A program made the translations under genes and the position numbers. From Bradyrhizobium macuxiense (GTDB lineage Bacteria; Pseudomonadota; Alphaproteobacteria; Rhizobiales; Xanthobacteraceae): 64,000 nt of DNA. Shown piece after piece: positions 16,706 through 26,113 of the stretch; position 1 is the stretch's first letter; each line of letters begins with the position of its first letter. The stretch covers positions 62,001-126,000 of the forward strand of contig NZ_VITY01000009.1 of NCBI RefSeq assembly GCF_007993935.1, given 5' to 3'. The notes beneath the pieces are model-generated. The model saw nothing but the letters and a program-made list of their open reading frames with translations, ran no database searches and was not told where the DNA came from.

Positions 16706-17799
16706 TCCGTGCCTTCGACGCCTTCTCGCTGCCGCTGCTGCGCTGGTTCGATCCCGAAGATGCCCATCGCATGGCGATCCAGGGCCTGAAGCTGCTGCCG
16801 CCGATCCGGCAACGGCCGGATGATCCCAAGCTCGCGGTGCGCGCCTTCGGGCTGAACTTTCCGAATCCGATCGGCATGGCGGCAGGCTTCGACAAAAGCG
16901 CCGAAGTGCCCGACGCGCTGCTGCGGCTCGGCTTCGGCTTTGTCGAGATCGGCTCGGTGACGCCGAAGCCGCAGGCCGGCAACCCGCGGCCGCGGCTGTT
17001 TCGGCTGGAGCGCGACGAGGCCGTCATCAACCGCATGGGCTTCAACAATGACGGCGCGGAAGCCGTGCTGCGTCGGCTTGCCGCGCGCGCCGGCGGTGGC
17101 GGCATCGTCGGCGTCAATGTCGGGGCCAACAAGGATTCAGAGGACCGCACGGCCGATTATGTGAAGCTGATCGAGACCTTTGCGCCGGTCGCGAGCTATT
17201 TCACCGTCAACGTCTCCTCGCCGAATACGCCGGGCCTGCGCAATCTGCAGCAATCGGCGGCGCTCGATGATTTGCTGGCGCGGGTGATCGATACCCGCGA
17301 GCGCGTGCGCAAGAACGCCGGCGACTCGCCGGTGCTGCTGAAGATCGCGCCGGATCTGAGCCTCGCCGAGCTCGACGACGTCGTGCACGTCGCCCGATCG
17401 CGGCGCGTCGACGGCATGATCGTCGCCAACACCACGCTGGCGCGGCCCTCCACCTTGCGCGAGGAGAACCGCGCCAAGGAGCAGGGCGGCCTGTCGGGCC
17501 GTCCGCTGTTCCGCCTCTCGACGCGGATGGTCGCCGAGACCTATGTCCGCGTCGAGGGCGCGTTTCCGCTGATCGGCGTCGGCGGCATCGATAGCGGCGG
17601 CGCCGCGCTGACCAAGATCCGTGCCGGCGCCAGCCTGATCCAGCTCTATTCCTCGCTGGTCTACAAGGGCATCGGCCTGATCGACGACATCAAGCGCGAT
17701 CTGTCCTCGACCTTGCTGCGCACGGGCCGTGACTCGCTCTCCGAAATCGTCGGCGCCGATGCCGCGACCATCACGGCCGAGGACTGGCCGGTGAGGTAG
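16702..17799 (+). CDS. pyrD: Dihydroorotate dehydrogenase (quinone), class 2
   Basis: A 365-residue class 2 enzyme. It oxidises dihydroorotate to orotate and passes electrons to ubiquinone at the inner membrane, the fourth step of pyrimidine synthesis. Signatures are an N-terminal amphipathic membrane-binding region, GFGFVEIGSVTPKPQ, NRMGFNNDG, the catalytic-Ser segment NVSSPNTPGLR, and the FMN-phosphate loop GVGGIDSG. The GTG start overlaps the DUF952 stop by four bases. The length is normal for the class. Confidence 0.96.
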   Translation: MIRAFDAFSLPLLRWFDPEDAHRMAIQGLKLLPPIRQRPDDPKLAVRAFGLNFPNPIGMAAGFDKSAEVPDALLRLGFGFVEIGSVTPKPQAGNPRPRLFRLERDEAVINRMGFNNDGAEAVLRRLAARAGGGGIVGVNVGANKDSEDRTADYVKLIETFAPVASYFTVNVSSPNTPGLRNLQQSAALDDLLARVIDTRERVRKNAGDSPVLLKIAPDLSLAELDDVVHVARSRRVDGMIVANTTLARPSTLREENRAKEQGGLSGRPLFRLSTRMVAETYVRVEGAFPLIGVGGIDSGGAALTKIRAGASLIQLYSSLVYKGIGLIDDIKRDLSSTLLRTGRDSLSEIVGADAATITAEDWPVR

Positions 17800-17802
17800 C
17801 CT

Positions 17803-17887
17803 GTAGCCCGGATGAAGCGAAGCGTAATCCGGGACAGTGTCGCTGCGGGCGAGAACCCCGGATTTCGCTTCGCTCCATCCGGGCTAC
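17803..17887. repeat. Palindromic repeat, family B (copy 2)
   Basis: GTAGCCCGGATGAAGCGAAG and its complementary right arm CTTCGCTCCATCCGGGCTAC lie between the convergent pyrD and MATE genes. Its position suggests a bidirectional terminator role. Confidence 0.9.
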
Positions 17888-17891
17888 AGAC

Positions 17892-19217
17892 CTACGCAGC
17901 CTTGAACGTCTTCCGCAGCATCGCCGGATAGCGCAGGCCCTGCAGGCCGCCGCGCGCGACGTAGAAGCCGATCAAGGCGATCCACAGGCCGGTGTTGCCG
18001 TAGCCGCTGAGCACCCACCAGGTGGCGAGGAAGATCGCGAGCGAGGCCAGCATCAAATTGCGCATCTCGCGCGCCCAGGTCGCGCCGACATAGATGCCGT
18101 CGAAGCCAAACGCGAACACGCCGGGCAAGGGCGCCAGGACCACGAACAGCAGGAAGTCGCGCGCGTAGCGGCGCACGTCGTCGCTGGTCGTCATCAGATT
18201 GATCAGCGCCGGACCGAACAGCGCGAACAGCACCGAGACCACCAGCGCAAAGCCGATGCCCCACAGCAGCACCAGCCGGGTCGAATCGGCGAAGCCGCGT
18301 CCGTCGCGCGCACCGTAGGCGCGGCCGCACAGCTGCTGGGCGGCGTTGGCGAGGCCGTCGAGGAAGAAGGCGCTCACCAGCAGGAAATTGTTCAGCACCG
18401 AATTCGCCGCCAGCGTGACGTCGCCTTCGCGCGCGCCCTTGGCGGTGAAGAACAGGAACACGACGATTAGTGCCGCGGTGCGGACCATGATGTCGCGGTT
18501 GACCGCCAGCATGCGCATCAGCTTGGCGCGGTCGAACAGCGTCGCCGCCGGAACCGCAAAGCCGTCTTGCGAGATCCGCCACGCCACGACGATGCCGACA
18601 ACGAAGCCGGCGGTCTCCGCGAGCACGGCGGCGATCGCCGCACCGGCAATGCCGGCACCGTAGGCCTGCACCAGCAGCACGGTTGCGATCATGTTGATGA
18701 TGTTGATGACGATCTGCAGCGCCAGCGCCAGATTGGCGCGCGCCTGACCGACCAGCCAGCCCAGGATGACGTAATTGGCGAGCGCCAGCGGCGCCGACCA
18801 GATCCGGATCATGAAATAGGTTTTCGCCGCGCGCGTGACGCCCTCGCTGCCGCCCATCAGCTGGAACGTGATTGCGGCCAGCGGCACCTGCAGCGCGATC
18901 AACGCCGCGCCGATCAGGCCGGCGACGATGAAACCGCGCACCAGGATCGCGGCATATTCCTGCGGCTCGCCCGCGCCCTGCGCCTGCGCGGTGAAGGCCA
19001 GCGTGCTCATGCGCAGGAAGGCGAACAGCCAGAACAGGCAGTCGAAGATCACCGAGGCCATCGCCACCCCGCCGAGCAGCGCGGCGTCGTCGAGGCGGCC
19101 GATCGCGGTGGTCGAGACGACGCCGATCAGCGGCGTGGTCAGGTTGGCGACCATCGCGGGGCCGGCGATGGCGAACACCTGGCGGGTGGTGATCTTCGGG
19201 TAGATGGGTGCGTGCAT
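17892..19217 (-). CDS. MATE-family efflux transporter, DinF-like
   Basis: A 441-residue membrane protein with 12 predicted spans in two MatE repeats. The first repeat begins near FAIAGPAMVANLTTPLIG and includes TLAFTAQAQGAGEP; the second includes AANSVLNNFLLVSAFFLDGLANAAQQL. It resembles the DinF branch, which exports cationic or oxidised compounds using a proton or sodium gradient at the inner membrane. It is transcribed alone toward pyrD. The ribosome binding site is weak. Confidence 0.9.
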   Translation of the reverse strand: MHAPIYPKITTRQVFAIAGPAMVANLTTPLIGVVSTTAIGRLDDAALLGGVAMASVIFDCLFWLFAFLRMSTLAFTAQAQGAGEPQEYAAILVRGFIVAGLIGAALIALQVPLAAITFQLMGGSEGVTRAAKTYFMIRIWSAPLALANYVILGWLVGQARANLALALQIVINIINMIATVLLVQAYGAGIAGAAIAAVLAETAGFVVGIVVAWRISQDGFAVPAATLFDRAKLMRMLAVNRDIMVRTAALIVVFLFFTAKGAREGDVTLAANSVLNNFLLVSAFFLDGLANAAQQLCGRAYGARDGRGFADSTRLVLLWGIGFALVVSVLFALFGPALINLMTTSDDVRRYARDFLLFVVLAPLPGVFAFGFDGIYVGATWAREMRNLMLASLAIFLATWWVLSGYGNTGLWIALIGFYVARGGLQGLRYPAMLRKTFKAA

Positions 19218-19336
19218 GGCTACAGTTGCAAGGAATATACGCTTTTATCGCGTCGTCCGTCGCGCGGCCATGCCGGAATTGTGCTCAGAGCAATGCGGCG
19301 GCGAGGGGGCTGGGCGCCGGGAAAGCAATTGCATCG

Positions 19337-20071
19337 TCAGAATACCACGACCATGCCGTCGCTTGCTGTCGTGAAGGGCAACTGGTCAATGCGGCCCAGC
19401 ATGTCGTCGCTCATATGGGTCAGCACCACGCGCCCTGCGTTGATGGCGGGCAGATGCGTCTCCAGCGCTTTCAGGCTGAGATGGTTCTTGACCATTTTCT
19501 CGTACGTATAGGCTTCCGCAATGAAGAGGTCGGCGTTCTGCGCCGCCGGGATCAGCGCGTCGGTCCACTCGGTGTCGGCGCTGTAGCAGACGGTGCGGCC
19601 CTCCGCCTCGACGCGATAGGCGAGAAACGGTCCGCCGGATTCGCCATGCACCACCGGGTAGGGCGTCACGGTTACCTCGCCGAAGCTGCGCCGCTCCTGC
19701 GGCGCGAGCGTGACGACGGACAGATCGAAGCGCTGTTTGGTTTTGGAGGAATGCTCGAACATCACCTCCATCACCTCAGGCAATTTCGTTTCGATGCCTT
19801 CGGGCCCTGCGATCACCAGCGGCCGGGTGCGGCGGGAGAATTGCGCGTCGAGCAGGAAGAACGGCAGACCGGCGAAATGATCGCCGTGGAAATGCGTGAT
19901 CAGGATCAGGTCGATTGCGTCGCGATCGATCTCGAGCCGCTTCAGCGCCGGCAGCGAGGAGGCGCCGCAATCGATCAGGAAATTGACGCTGATGCCGCTG
20001 ACATGGAAACAGGTGTTGAAGCGGCCGCCCGAGCCGAATGCATCGCCGCAGCCGACAAATTGCAATTGCAT
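19337..20071 (-). CDS. MBL-fold metallo-hydrolase, RNase Z-like
   Basis: A 244-residue metallo-beta-lactamase-fold enzyme. Zinc ligands are seen in THFHGDHFAGLP (HxHxDH), the VHGESGG region, YSADTEW and the final LTHMS. It resembles the RNase Z/arylsulfatase-like branch but is shorter than true RNase Z and lacks its exosite arm. The substrate is unknown. It lies 20 bases after the DUF6460-type membrane protein gene, so they may be co-transcribed. Confidence 0.85.
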   Translation of the reverse strand: MQLQFVGCGDAFGSGGRFNTCFHVSGISVNFLIDCGASSLPALKRLEIDRDAIDLILITHFHGDHFAGLPFFLLDAQFSRRTRPLVIAGPEGIETKLPEVMEVMFEHSSKTKQRFDLSVVTLAPQERRSFGEVTVTPYPVVHGESGGPFLAYRVEAEGRTVCYSADTEWTDALIPAAQNADLFIAEAYTYEKMVKNHLSLKALETHLPAINAGRVVLTHMSDDMLGRIDQLPFTTASDGMVVVF

Positions 20072-20092
20072 CGGCTGCGGGCTCTCTCTGGA

Positions 20093-20398
20093 TCAGCGGC
20101 CGCGCGGCGCGCCGAACAGTCGCGACAGCAGCCAGATCGGGATCACGATCACGGCGCCGAGCAGGAAGTAGCGCCAGGCCCAGTTGATCGCGTCGAAGCC
20201 GAAATCCCAGAGGCTCTGGAACAGCCTGCGGATGCTGTAGAGTATGTTCCAGGGATCGAGGCCGATCGCGGCGAGCACGACGCCGACCAGGATCGAGAGC
20301 AGGATCAGCCGGAACGCCACCGACAGCGGCGAACCGCCGAGAAAGCGGTACAGGCCGTCGCTGTGGCCGGCCGGCAAGTCCCGGATGTTATCTGGCAT
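20093..20398 (-). CDS. DUF6460-like small membrane protein
   Basis: A 101-residue protein with two hydrophobic segments (SVAFRLILLSILVGVVLAAIG and YFLLGAVIVIPIWLLSRLF) separated by a Trp/Phe-rich amphipathic loop. It resembles the DUF6460 rhizobial membrane proteins; the family call is from memory of the FLGGSPLxVxFRL start. A good ribosome binding site (AGGAGAG) sits five bases before the ATG at 20398. Confidence 0.7.
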   Translation of the reverse strand: MPDNIRDLPAGHSDGLYRFLGGSPLSVAFRLILLSILVGVVLAAIGLDPWNILYSIRRLFQSLWDFGFDAINWAWRYFLLGAVIVIPIWLLSRLFGAPRGR

Positions 20399-20495
20399 CG
20401 CTCTCTCCTGGCGGAATCGCCCGCATTATAAGTCACGGCGGTGCACATGGGAAACCCGCGAGGCGCGATCAATGGCTGCCATGCGGCTTGCGGGT

Positions 20496-22352
20496 TTAAC
20501 TTCCTGTCATGGAGATTAACATCCGTTCAAGTGTCTCCAGACGGTCGGCTTCGCGCGGCGGTTTGTCCCAGCGCAGGCGGCTGATGCGGGGAAAGCGCAT
20601 CGCGACGCCGGATTTGTGACGCGGCGAGCGCTGCAGGCCCTCAAATGCGACTTCCAGCACCAGTCCCTGATCCGGCTCGTGCACGACATGCCGCACCGGA
20701 CCGAACTTCTCGGTGGTGTTGCGGCGGACGAAGCGGTCGATCTGCAACAGCTCCTCGTCGGTGAAACCGAAATAGGCCTTGCCGACCGGCACCAGCTCGT
20801 CGCCGGCCTCGCCACGGGTCCAGACCCCGAACGTGTAGTCGGAATAATAGGACGAGCGCTTGCCGTGTCCGCGCTGCGCATACATCAGCACCGCGTCGAT
20901 GATGTGCGGATCGCGCTTCCACTTCCACCACGGGCCCTTCGGCCGTCCGGGCAGATAGGGCGCGTCGCGCCGCTTCAGCATCACGCCTTCGACCGCGTCG
21001 GCATCGTCGCCGGCGCCGGCGCTCTTCGGATCGGCGCGCGCCGCAGCGAGCTCTTCCCAGCTCGCGAACGGGACCGTCGGTGACAGGTCGATGCGCGGAT
21101 CGCCGAGCTTGGCGACGAAGGCTTCGAGATGGGGGCGGCGTTCGGCGAAGGGCAGCTCGCGCAAATCGTTCTCGTCATCGCCGAGCAGGTCGTAGGCGCG
21201 CAGGTGGATCGGAAACTCCTTGATCAGCTTCGGCGACACCACTTTGCGGTTCAGCCGCTGCTGCAGCACGTTGAAGGTCTGCACGCGGCCGTCGCGCAGC
21301 ACCAGCAATTCGCCGTCGATCGCGCCGGGCAGATGCAGCGACGGCACGAGGTCGGGGAAGCTGCCGGTGATGTCCTCGCCGGTGCGCGAATAGAGTCGCG
21401 CCTGGATGTGACCGCGCGCGTCGCGGCCGGCGACAGCCTGCACGCGGATGCCGTCCCACTTCCATTCCGCGCTGAAATCGGCGGCGTCGAGATTGGCGAA
21501 GTCGCCGTCCTCGATCGCATGGGCCAGCATCACCGGGCGGAACGGCGCCGGATCGCGGTTGACCGGCTTGTCGCCGTGGCCCTCGAGCCAGGCGAATAAT
21601 TCGAGATAGGGCGGCGACAGGCCCGGCCACATCAGCTCGATCTCGTGCGCATCCTTGTCGCCGAGCGCCGCTGCCGCGGTCTTCGCCAGCCGCGCCGAGA
21701 TCCCGATCCGCATCGCGCCGGTGACGAGCTTCAAGAGTGCCCAGCGTCCGGTTTCGTCGAGCTCGTCCATCCAGCGCGCCAGCTGCGCCGGCAGCTCGGC
21801 CTTGCCGAGCGTGCGCAGCGTGGTGACGACGTCGGTCAGTGTTGGGGGAGGCGGATTGTTGTGGGTGCGCGGAATCTCGGCGACATCTCGCCCGCGGTAC
21901 CCCTCTCCCCAACCCTCCCCCGCAAGGGGGGAGGGAGCCTGTTCACCGGTGCGTCCCTCACTGACGTCAATTCCTTCAACATCGTTGTGAGGTGAGTAAG
22001 CCGGTTGGGCTCCCTCCCCCCTTGCGGGGGAGGGTCGGGGAGAGGGGTGGCCCAGCAAAGACCCGGCGTAATTTGCTCCAGCCTTCGGCCACATCAGCGC
22101 GACGGTTTCCGAGAGATCGCCGACGTAATCATAGGAGTAGCCGAACAGCACCGGGTCGGTGCGTTCGGTGATCAGATCGCGGATCAGGCCCGGCTTGGCG
22201 TGCTTGAACGACAATGCGCCGGTCAGCGCCGCCAGCGCGTAGCCGCGGTCGGGGTCCTCGGTCTCGCGGAAGTAGCCGACCAGCAGTCTGATCTTGTTGT
22301 TGCGGCCGGGCTCGTAGGCGAGGCGGTCGAGCAGTTCGGCAAACCGGTTCAT
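20496..22352 (-). CDS. ATP-dependent DNA ligase of the ligase-associated DNA damage response set
   Basis: A 618-residue ATP-dependent DNA ligase. The N-terminal DNA-binding domain starts MNRFAELLDRL. The nucleotidyl-transfer motif is EWKWDGIR with Lys298 as the adenylated residue; later motifs include DGELLV and VEGVMLKRRDAPY, with the OB-fold C-terminal. It seals nicks during repair and belongs to the 'cisplatin damage response' family (TIGR04120). The ATG at 22352 overlaps the exonuclease stop by four bases (ATGA). Residues about 102-157 are an in-frame palindromic repeat insertion (Pro/Gly-rich, with PSPRPSPARGEGA) not expected in the family, placed in the DNA-binding domain. Confidence 0.93.
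   Translation of the reverse strand: MNRFAELLDRLAYEPGRNNKIRLLVGYFRETEDPDRGYALAALTGALSFKHAKPGLIRDLITERTDPVLFGYSYDYVGDLSETVALMWPKAGANYAGSLLGHPSPRPSPARGEGAQPAYSPHNDVEGIDVSEGRTGEQAPSPLAGEGWGEGYRGRDVAEIPRTHNNPPPPTLTDVVTTLRTLGKAELPAQLARWMDELDETGRWALLKLVTGAMRIGISARLAKTAAAALGDKDAHEIELMWPGLSPPYLELFAWLEGHGDKPVNRDPAPFRPVMLAHAIEDGDFANLDAADFSAEWKWDGIRVQAVAGRDARGHIQARLYSRTGEDITGSFPDLVPSLHLPGAIDGELLVLRDGRVQTFNVLQQRLNRKVVSPKLIKEFPIHLRAYDLLGDDENDLRELPFAERRPHLEAFVAKLGDPRIDLSPTVPFASWEELAAARADPKSAGAGDDADAVEGVMLKRRDAPYLPGRPKGPWWKWKRDPHIIDAVLMYAQRGHGKRSSYYSDYTFGVWTRGEAGDELVPVGKAYFGFTDEELLQIDRFVRRNTTEKFGPVRHVVHEPDQGLVLEVAFEGLQRSPRHKSGVAMRFPRISRLRWDKPPREADRLETLERMLISMTGS
21899..22050. repeat. Palindromic repeat, family E (copy 1), inside the ligase gene
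   Basis: The outer arms CCCCTCTCCCCAACCCTCCC and GGGAGGGTCGGGGAGAGGGG are complementary; the inner arms are the CCCGCAAGGGGGGAGGGAG type. It adds about 55 codons to the ligase without shifting the frame. Related copies lie at 24480-24612 (intergenic) and 26460-26612 (inside the helicase gene). Confidence 0.88.
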
Positions 22353-23407
22353 GCTTTTGCCTCGCCAGCGGGCTGGGCCTCGCCGGTGACTGCCGCGGTC
22401 TCGCCTTCGTCCTCGTCGCCATAGCCGACCAGATCGAGCGGCCGCGCGGCAAGGCCTTTGCTCTTGCACCAATGCACCAGCGCGTCTTCCTGGCCGTGGG
22501 TGACCCAGATCTCGCCGGCGCCGGTGGCGGCGATCGTTGCCGTCAGCCCATCCCAATCGGCATGGTCCGAGATCACCAGCGGCAGCTCGATGCCGCCCTG
22601 CCGGGCCCGGGCGCGCACCCGCATCCAGCCTGACGCAAAGGCGGTGACCGGATCGGGAAAGCGCCGCGTCCAGACATCTGAGGTCGCGCTCGGCGGCGCC
22701 AGCGTGATGGTGCCGGCAAGCTCAGCCTTCTTCATGCCGCGCACCGGCCGGAGCTCGCCGAGCGCAATGCCGCGCTCCTGATAATAGTACGTGATCTTCT
22801 CCATCGCGCCATGCAGGTAGATCGGCGCGTCGTAGCCGGCCTCGCGTAGCAGCGCGATCACGCGCTGCGCCTTGCCGAGCGAATACGCGCCGACCAGATG
22901 CGCGCGCTCCGGAAACAGTTTTGCGGACGCCAGCAGCTTGTTCACTTCACCGGCGGCGTCGCCGTGGCGGAACACCGGCAATCCAAAGGTCGCCTCCGTG
23001 ATGAAGACGTCGCAGGGCACGAGCTCGAACGCGGCGCAGGTCGGATCGCGCGCATCCTTGTAGTCGCCGGAGGCGACGATGCGCCTGCTCTTGCAGGTGA
23101 CGGAGATCTGGGCGGAGCCCAAGACGTGACCGGCGGGATGAAACGACACCGTGACGTCGCCGAGCCTGATCTCCTCGCCGTAAGCCACGGCTTGCACCGA
23201 GCCGGCGAAATTCTCGCCATAGCGCAGCCGCATCATGTCGAGGGTTTCCTGGGTCGCGAGCACGGCGCCATGGCCCGCCCGCGCATGGTCGGAATGGCCA
23301 TGCGTGATCAGGGCCCGCTCGACCGGCCTGACAGGATCGATGTGGAAGCCGCCGGGCTTGCAGCAAAGCCCGGCCGGGACGGGCATCAGGATGTCTTGCG
23401 GGCGCAT
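22349..23407 (-). CDS. Ligase-associated DNA damage response exonuclease (MBL/beta-CASP fold)
   Basis: A 352-residue metallo-beta-lactamase-fold nuclease (TIGR04122). The metal site is HGHSDH at 36-41; HPAGHVLGSAQI and VASGDYKD supply further ligands, and VISDHADWDGL lies near the C-terminus as in SNM1/Pso2-like nucleases. It is predicted to trim DNA ends for the coupled ligase. The start MRPQDI at 23407 was chosen by family similarity; MVGM at 23416 is the alternative. No clear ribosome binding site is seen. A further in-frame extension to 23509 runs through repeat-like sequence and is unlikely to be translated. Confidence 0.92.
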   Translation of the reverse strand: MRPQDILMPVPAGLCCKPGGFHIDPVRPVERALITHGHSDHARAGHGAVLATQETLDMMRLRYGENFAGSVQAVAYGEEIRLGDVTVSFHPAGHVLGSAQISVTCKSRRIVASGDYKDARDPTCAAFELVPCDVFITEATFGLPVFRHGDAAGEVNKLLASAKLFPERAHLVGAYSLGKAQRVIALLREAGYDAPIYLHGAMEKITYYYQERGIALGELRPVRGMKKAELAGTITLAPPSATSDVWTRRFPDPVTAFASGWMRVRARARQGGIELPLVISDHADWDGLTATIAATGAGEIWVTHGQEDALVHWCKSKGLAARPLDLVGYGDEDEGETAAVTGEAQPAGEAKA

Positions 23408-23550
23408 GCCGACCATATAGGCATTGATTCCACGATATCTAATCGTCATGCGCGGGCTTGACCCGCGCATCCATCTCCGGAAAAAGTCCGTGCTTTGATG
23501 GATGGCCACCCGGCCAGGATCCTTAAGACGAGATTGGTTCCTTAAAGAAA

Positions 23551-24477
23551 ATGGCCCCGCGCCTGTTTCTGTCCTCCGGCGACCTCGTTGCCGACCGCCG
23601 CTACGAGTTCGCGCGCGACCTGCAATTGAAGGGCGATCTGCCGGCCGCCGCCGAGCTGCTCGAACAGGCGATCGAGCTGGTGCCGAAATTCACGTCCGCC
23701 TGGTACACGCTGGGCAAGATACGTCTCGAGCTCGGCCAGCGCGACGCCGCGATCGCAGCCTTCCGCGCCGCGCGCGACGCCGACCCCGAGGACCGCCACG
23801 GCGCCGGCCTGCATCTGATGCAGCTCGGCGTCGAGCCGGTCAGCTCGATGCCGCCGGGCTATGTGCAGACGCTGTTCGATCAATACGCGCCGCGCTTCGA
23901 GGCTGCGCTGGTCGGCGATCTCGGCTATCGCGGCCCGGCGCTGCTCTTCAAGGCGGTGCTGTCGGTGCGCGCGGCTGCCAAGAAGCCGGCCTTCTTCAAG
24001 CGCGCGATCGATCTCGGCTGCGGCACCGGGCTTGCGGCCGGCGCGTTCGCAGGGCATGTCGATCGGTTCATCGGCATCGACCTGTCGCCACGGATGATCG
24101 ACAAGGCGCGCGCCACGGGCCTTTATGCCGAGCTCGAGGTCGACGACATGCTGCAGGGGATTTCCGGCAAGCCGGACGCCAGCGCCGAATTGATCATCGC
24201 CGCCGATGCGATGGTCTATGTCGCCGATCTCGCGCCTGTTCTCGCCGAGGCCGCGCGCGTGCTGGTCGCCGGCGGCGTGCTCGCCTTCACGGCGGAGACC
24301 CACGGCGGCGAGGGCGTCATCCTTGGCGAGGGACTGCGCTACGCCCACAGTGCGGCTTACGTGCGCGCCTCGGTCGCCGCCGCGGGCCTGACATTGGCGT
24401 TGCTCGACGATCTCTCCGCGCGCAATGAAGACAACATCCCGGCCCCCGGCCTTGTAGCCGTCGCCACCAAGTCGTGA
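23551..24477 (+). CDS. TPR-domain SAM-dependent methyltransferase
   Basis: A 308-residue protein. TPR-like helices occupy about 15-90 (LLEQAIELVPKFTSAWYTLGKI). A class I methyltransferase domain follows, with motif I DLGCGTGLAAGAF near 152-164 and a motif II acidic IGIDLS. It is a predicted SAM-dependent methyltransferase, possibly acting on a protein or a small molecule; the substrate is unknown. It is divergent from the exonuclease-ligase pair and separated from it by about 140 bp. Confidence 0.85.
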   Translation: MAPRLFLSSGDLVADRRYEFARDLQLKGDLPAAAELLEQAIELVPKFTSAWYTLGKIRLELGQRDAAIAAFRAARDADPEDRHGAGLHLMQLGVEPVSSMPPGYVQTLFDQYAPRFEAALVGDLGYRGPALLFKAVLSVRAAAKKPAFFKRAIDLGCGTGLAAGAFAGHVDRFIGIDLSPRMIDKARATGLYAELEVDDMLQGISGKPDASAELIIAADAMVYVADLAPVLAEAARVLVAGGVLAFTAETHGGEGVILGEGLRYAHSAAYVRASVAAAGLTLALLDDLSARNEDNIPAPGLVAVATKS

Positions 24478-24479
24478 CG

Positions 24480-24612
24480 CACCCTCTCCCCTTGTGGGAG
24501 AGGGTCGCTTCGCGCAGCGAAGCGGGGTGAGGGGTCTGTCTCCGCGGATAGAGACCCCTCATCCGTCGCGGACTTCGTCCGCGCCACCTTCTCCCACAAG
24601 GGGAGAAGGGAA
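24480..24612. repeat. Palindromic repeat, family E-like (copy 2)
   Basis: Arms CACCCTCTCCCCTTGTGGGA and CTTCTCCCACAAGGGGAGAA flank an inner palindrome (AGACCCCTCATC). It is intergenic, between the methyltransferase and the binding-protein gene. Confidence 0.85.
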
Positions 24613-24745
24613 GCGCCTCACGCCCCAACTTGAGTCTACACGCTACGCATTTGCCGTGACGCGGCATTGCGCCACACAGCCGTGACTTCGCGCTTGCCCG
24701 GCGCTGGGCGGAATGCGAGAGCTTTGCGCCTCAGGGAGAGACAGA

Positions 24746-25972
24746 ATGAAAAAACATACGCGGCGCGAATTCGGCGCCACTGCATTGTCCGTCATCGCAG
24801 CATCCGTGCTGCCCGCGCCGTTCGTCCGGGCCGCGGACAAGAAGTACGATCCGGGTGCGAGCGACACCGAGATCAAGCTCGGCCAGACCGTGCCGCATTC
24901 CGGCCCCGGCTCGCTCTATGGTGTGCTCGGCCGCGTCGGCGAAGCCTATTTCCAGATGCTCAACGACAAGGGCGGCATCAACGGCCGCAAGGTGAAATTC
25001 CTCACCATGGACGACGCCTACAGCGCGCCGAAATGCGTCGAGGCGACGCGCCGCCTGGTCGAGCAGGAGGAGGTGCTGGCGCTCTATGGCTCGCTCGGCA
25101 CCGCGCCGCAGACCGCCGTGCACAAATACCTCAATTCCAAGGGCGTGCCGCAGTTGCTGCTGAATACCGGCGCCTCGAAGTGGAACGACCCGAAGAATTT
25201 CAAATGGACCATGGCCGGCCTGCCGCTCTATCCGACCGAAGCGCGCATCCTCGCCAAGCACGTCGTCAGCGTGAAGCCGAACGCCAAGATCGGCATCCTC
25301 TATCAGAACGATGATTTCGGCCGCGACTTCCTCGGCCCATTCAAGAAGGTGCTGGCCGATGCCGGCGGCAAGGCGCAGGTGATCATGGAGCAGACCTACG
25401 ATCTCACCGATCCGACGGTCGATTCCCAGCTCATCAATCTCTCGAAGTCGGGCGCCGACGTGTTCTACAACATCACGACAGGCAAGGCGACGTCGCAGTC
25501 GATCCGCAAGGTCGCCGAGCTCGGCTGGAAGCCGTTGCAGCTGTTGTCGGCGGGCTCGACCGGCCGCTCGATCCTGAGCGCCGCGGGCCTCGAGAATGCG
25601 AAGGACATCGTCGCGATCCGCTACAACAAGGAAGTCGGCGTGCCGCGCTACGAGAAGGATCCGGACGTGGTCGCGTTCGAGGAGCTGCGCAAGAAGTACC
25701 TGCCGAACATCGACCCCGATAACACCATCGCCTTCGCCGGCTACGGCCAGGCGGCGACGATGGGTGAAATCCTGCGCCGCTGCGGCGACGACCTGACCCG
25801 CGCCAACGTGCTGAAGCACGCCACCACGCTGGCCGGTTTCCACTCGCCCTATTTCCTCGACGGCATCAATTACAGCTATACGCCCGACGACTACACGCCG
25901 ATGAAGACGCTCTATGTGTCGATCTTCAACGGCAAGGATTGGGATCTCTCCGGCGAGCCGATGACGGAGTAG
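24746..25972 (+). CDS. Branched-chain amino-acid-type ABC transporter substrate-binding protein
   Basis: A 408-residue periplasmic binding protein of the LivJ/Peripla_BP_6 family. The leader carries a twin-arginine-like TRREFGATAL sequence and cleaves near VRAADKK. The LGQTVPHSGPGS start, a YGSLGTAPQTAVHKYL mid-segment and a YTPDDYTPM C-terminal segment are typical. Ligands of this branch include branched amino acids, aromatic acids and amides. No LivHMGF genes are near, so it is an orphan receptor. The ATG at 24746 was chosen over one at 24713 because GGGAGAG precedes it. Confidence 0.9.
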   Translation: MKKHTRREFGATALSVIAASVLPAPFVRAADKKYDPGASDTEIKLGQTVPHSGPGSLYGVLGRVGEAYFQMLNDKGGINGRKVKFLTMDDAYSAPKCVEATRRLVEQEEVLALYGSLGTAPQTAVHKYLNSKGVPQLLLNTGASKWNDPKNFKWTMAGLPLYPTEARILAKHVVSVKPNAKIGILYQNDDFGRDFLGPFKKVLADAGGKAQVIMEQTYDLTDPTVDSQLINLSKSGADVFYNITTGKATSQSIRKVAELGWKPLQLLSAGSTGRSILSAAGLENAKDIVAIRYNKEVGVPRYEKDPDVVAFEELRKKYLPNIDPDNTIAFAGYGQAATMGEILRRCGDDLTRANVLKHATTLAGFHSPYFLDGINYSYTPDDYTPMKTLYVSIFNGKDWDLSGEPMTE

Positions 25973-25993
25973 GGGAGCGCAGAGCACCATCCC

Positions 25994-26113
25994 CGTCATT
26001 GCGAGCGAAGCGAAGCAATCCATCGATCCCCTCGGGGAGAGATGGATTGCTTCGTCGCGGAGCCTGCCATCGGGCGCGCGTTCGCGCGACCCGTTGGCTC
26101 CTCGAAATGACGG
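25994..26113. repeat. Palindromic repeat, family A (copy 3, extended centre)
   Basis: The left arm CGTCATTGCGAGCGAAGCG and right end CTCCTCGAAATGACGG match the other copies, with an added inner hairpin (GCGCGCGTTCGCGCG). It lies just upstream of the helicase gene. Confidence 0.8.

Noticed and set aside
14319..17887. Repeated palindromes considered as a CRISPR array
   Set aside because: The copies are kilobases apart, are palindromic and have no regular spacers or cas genes.
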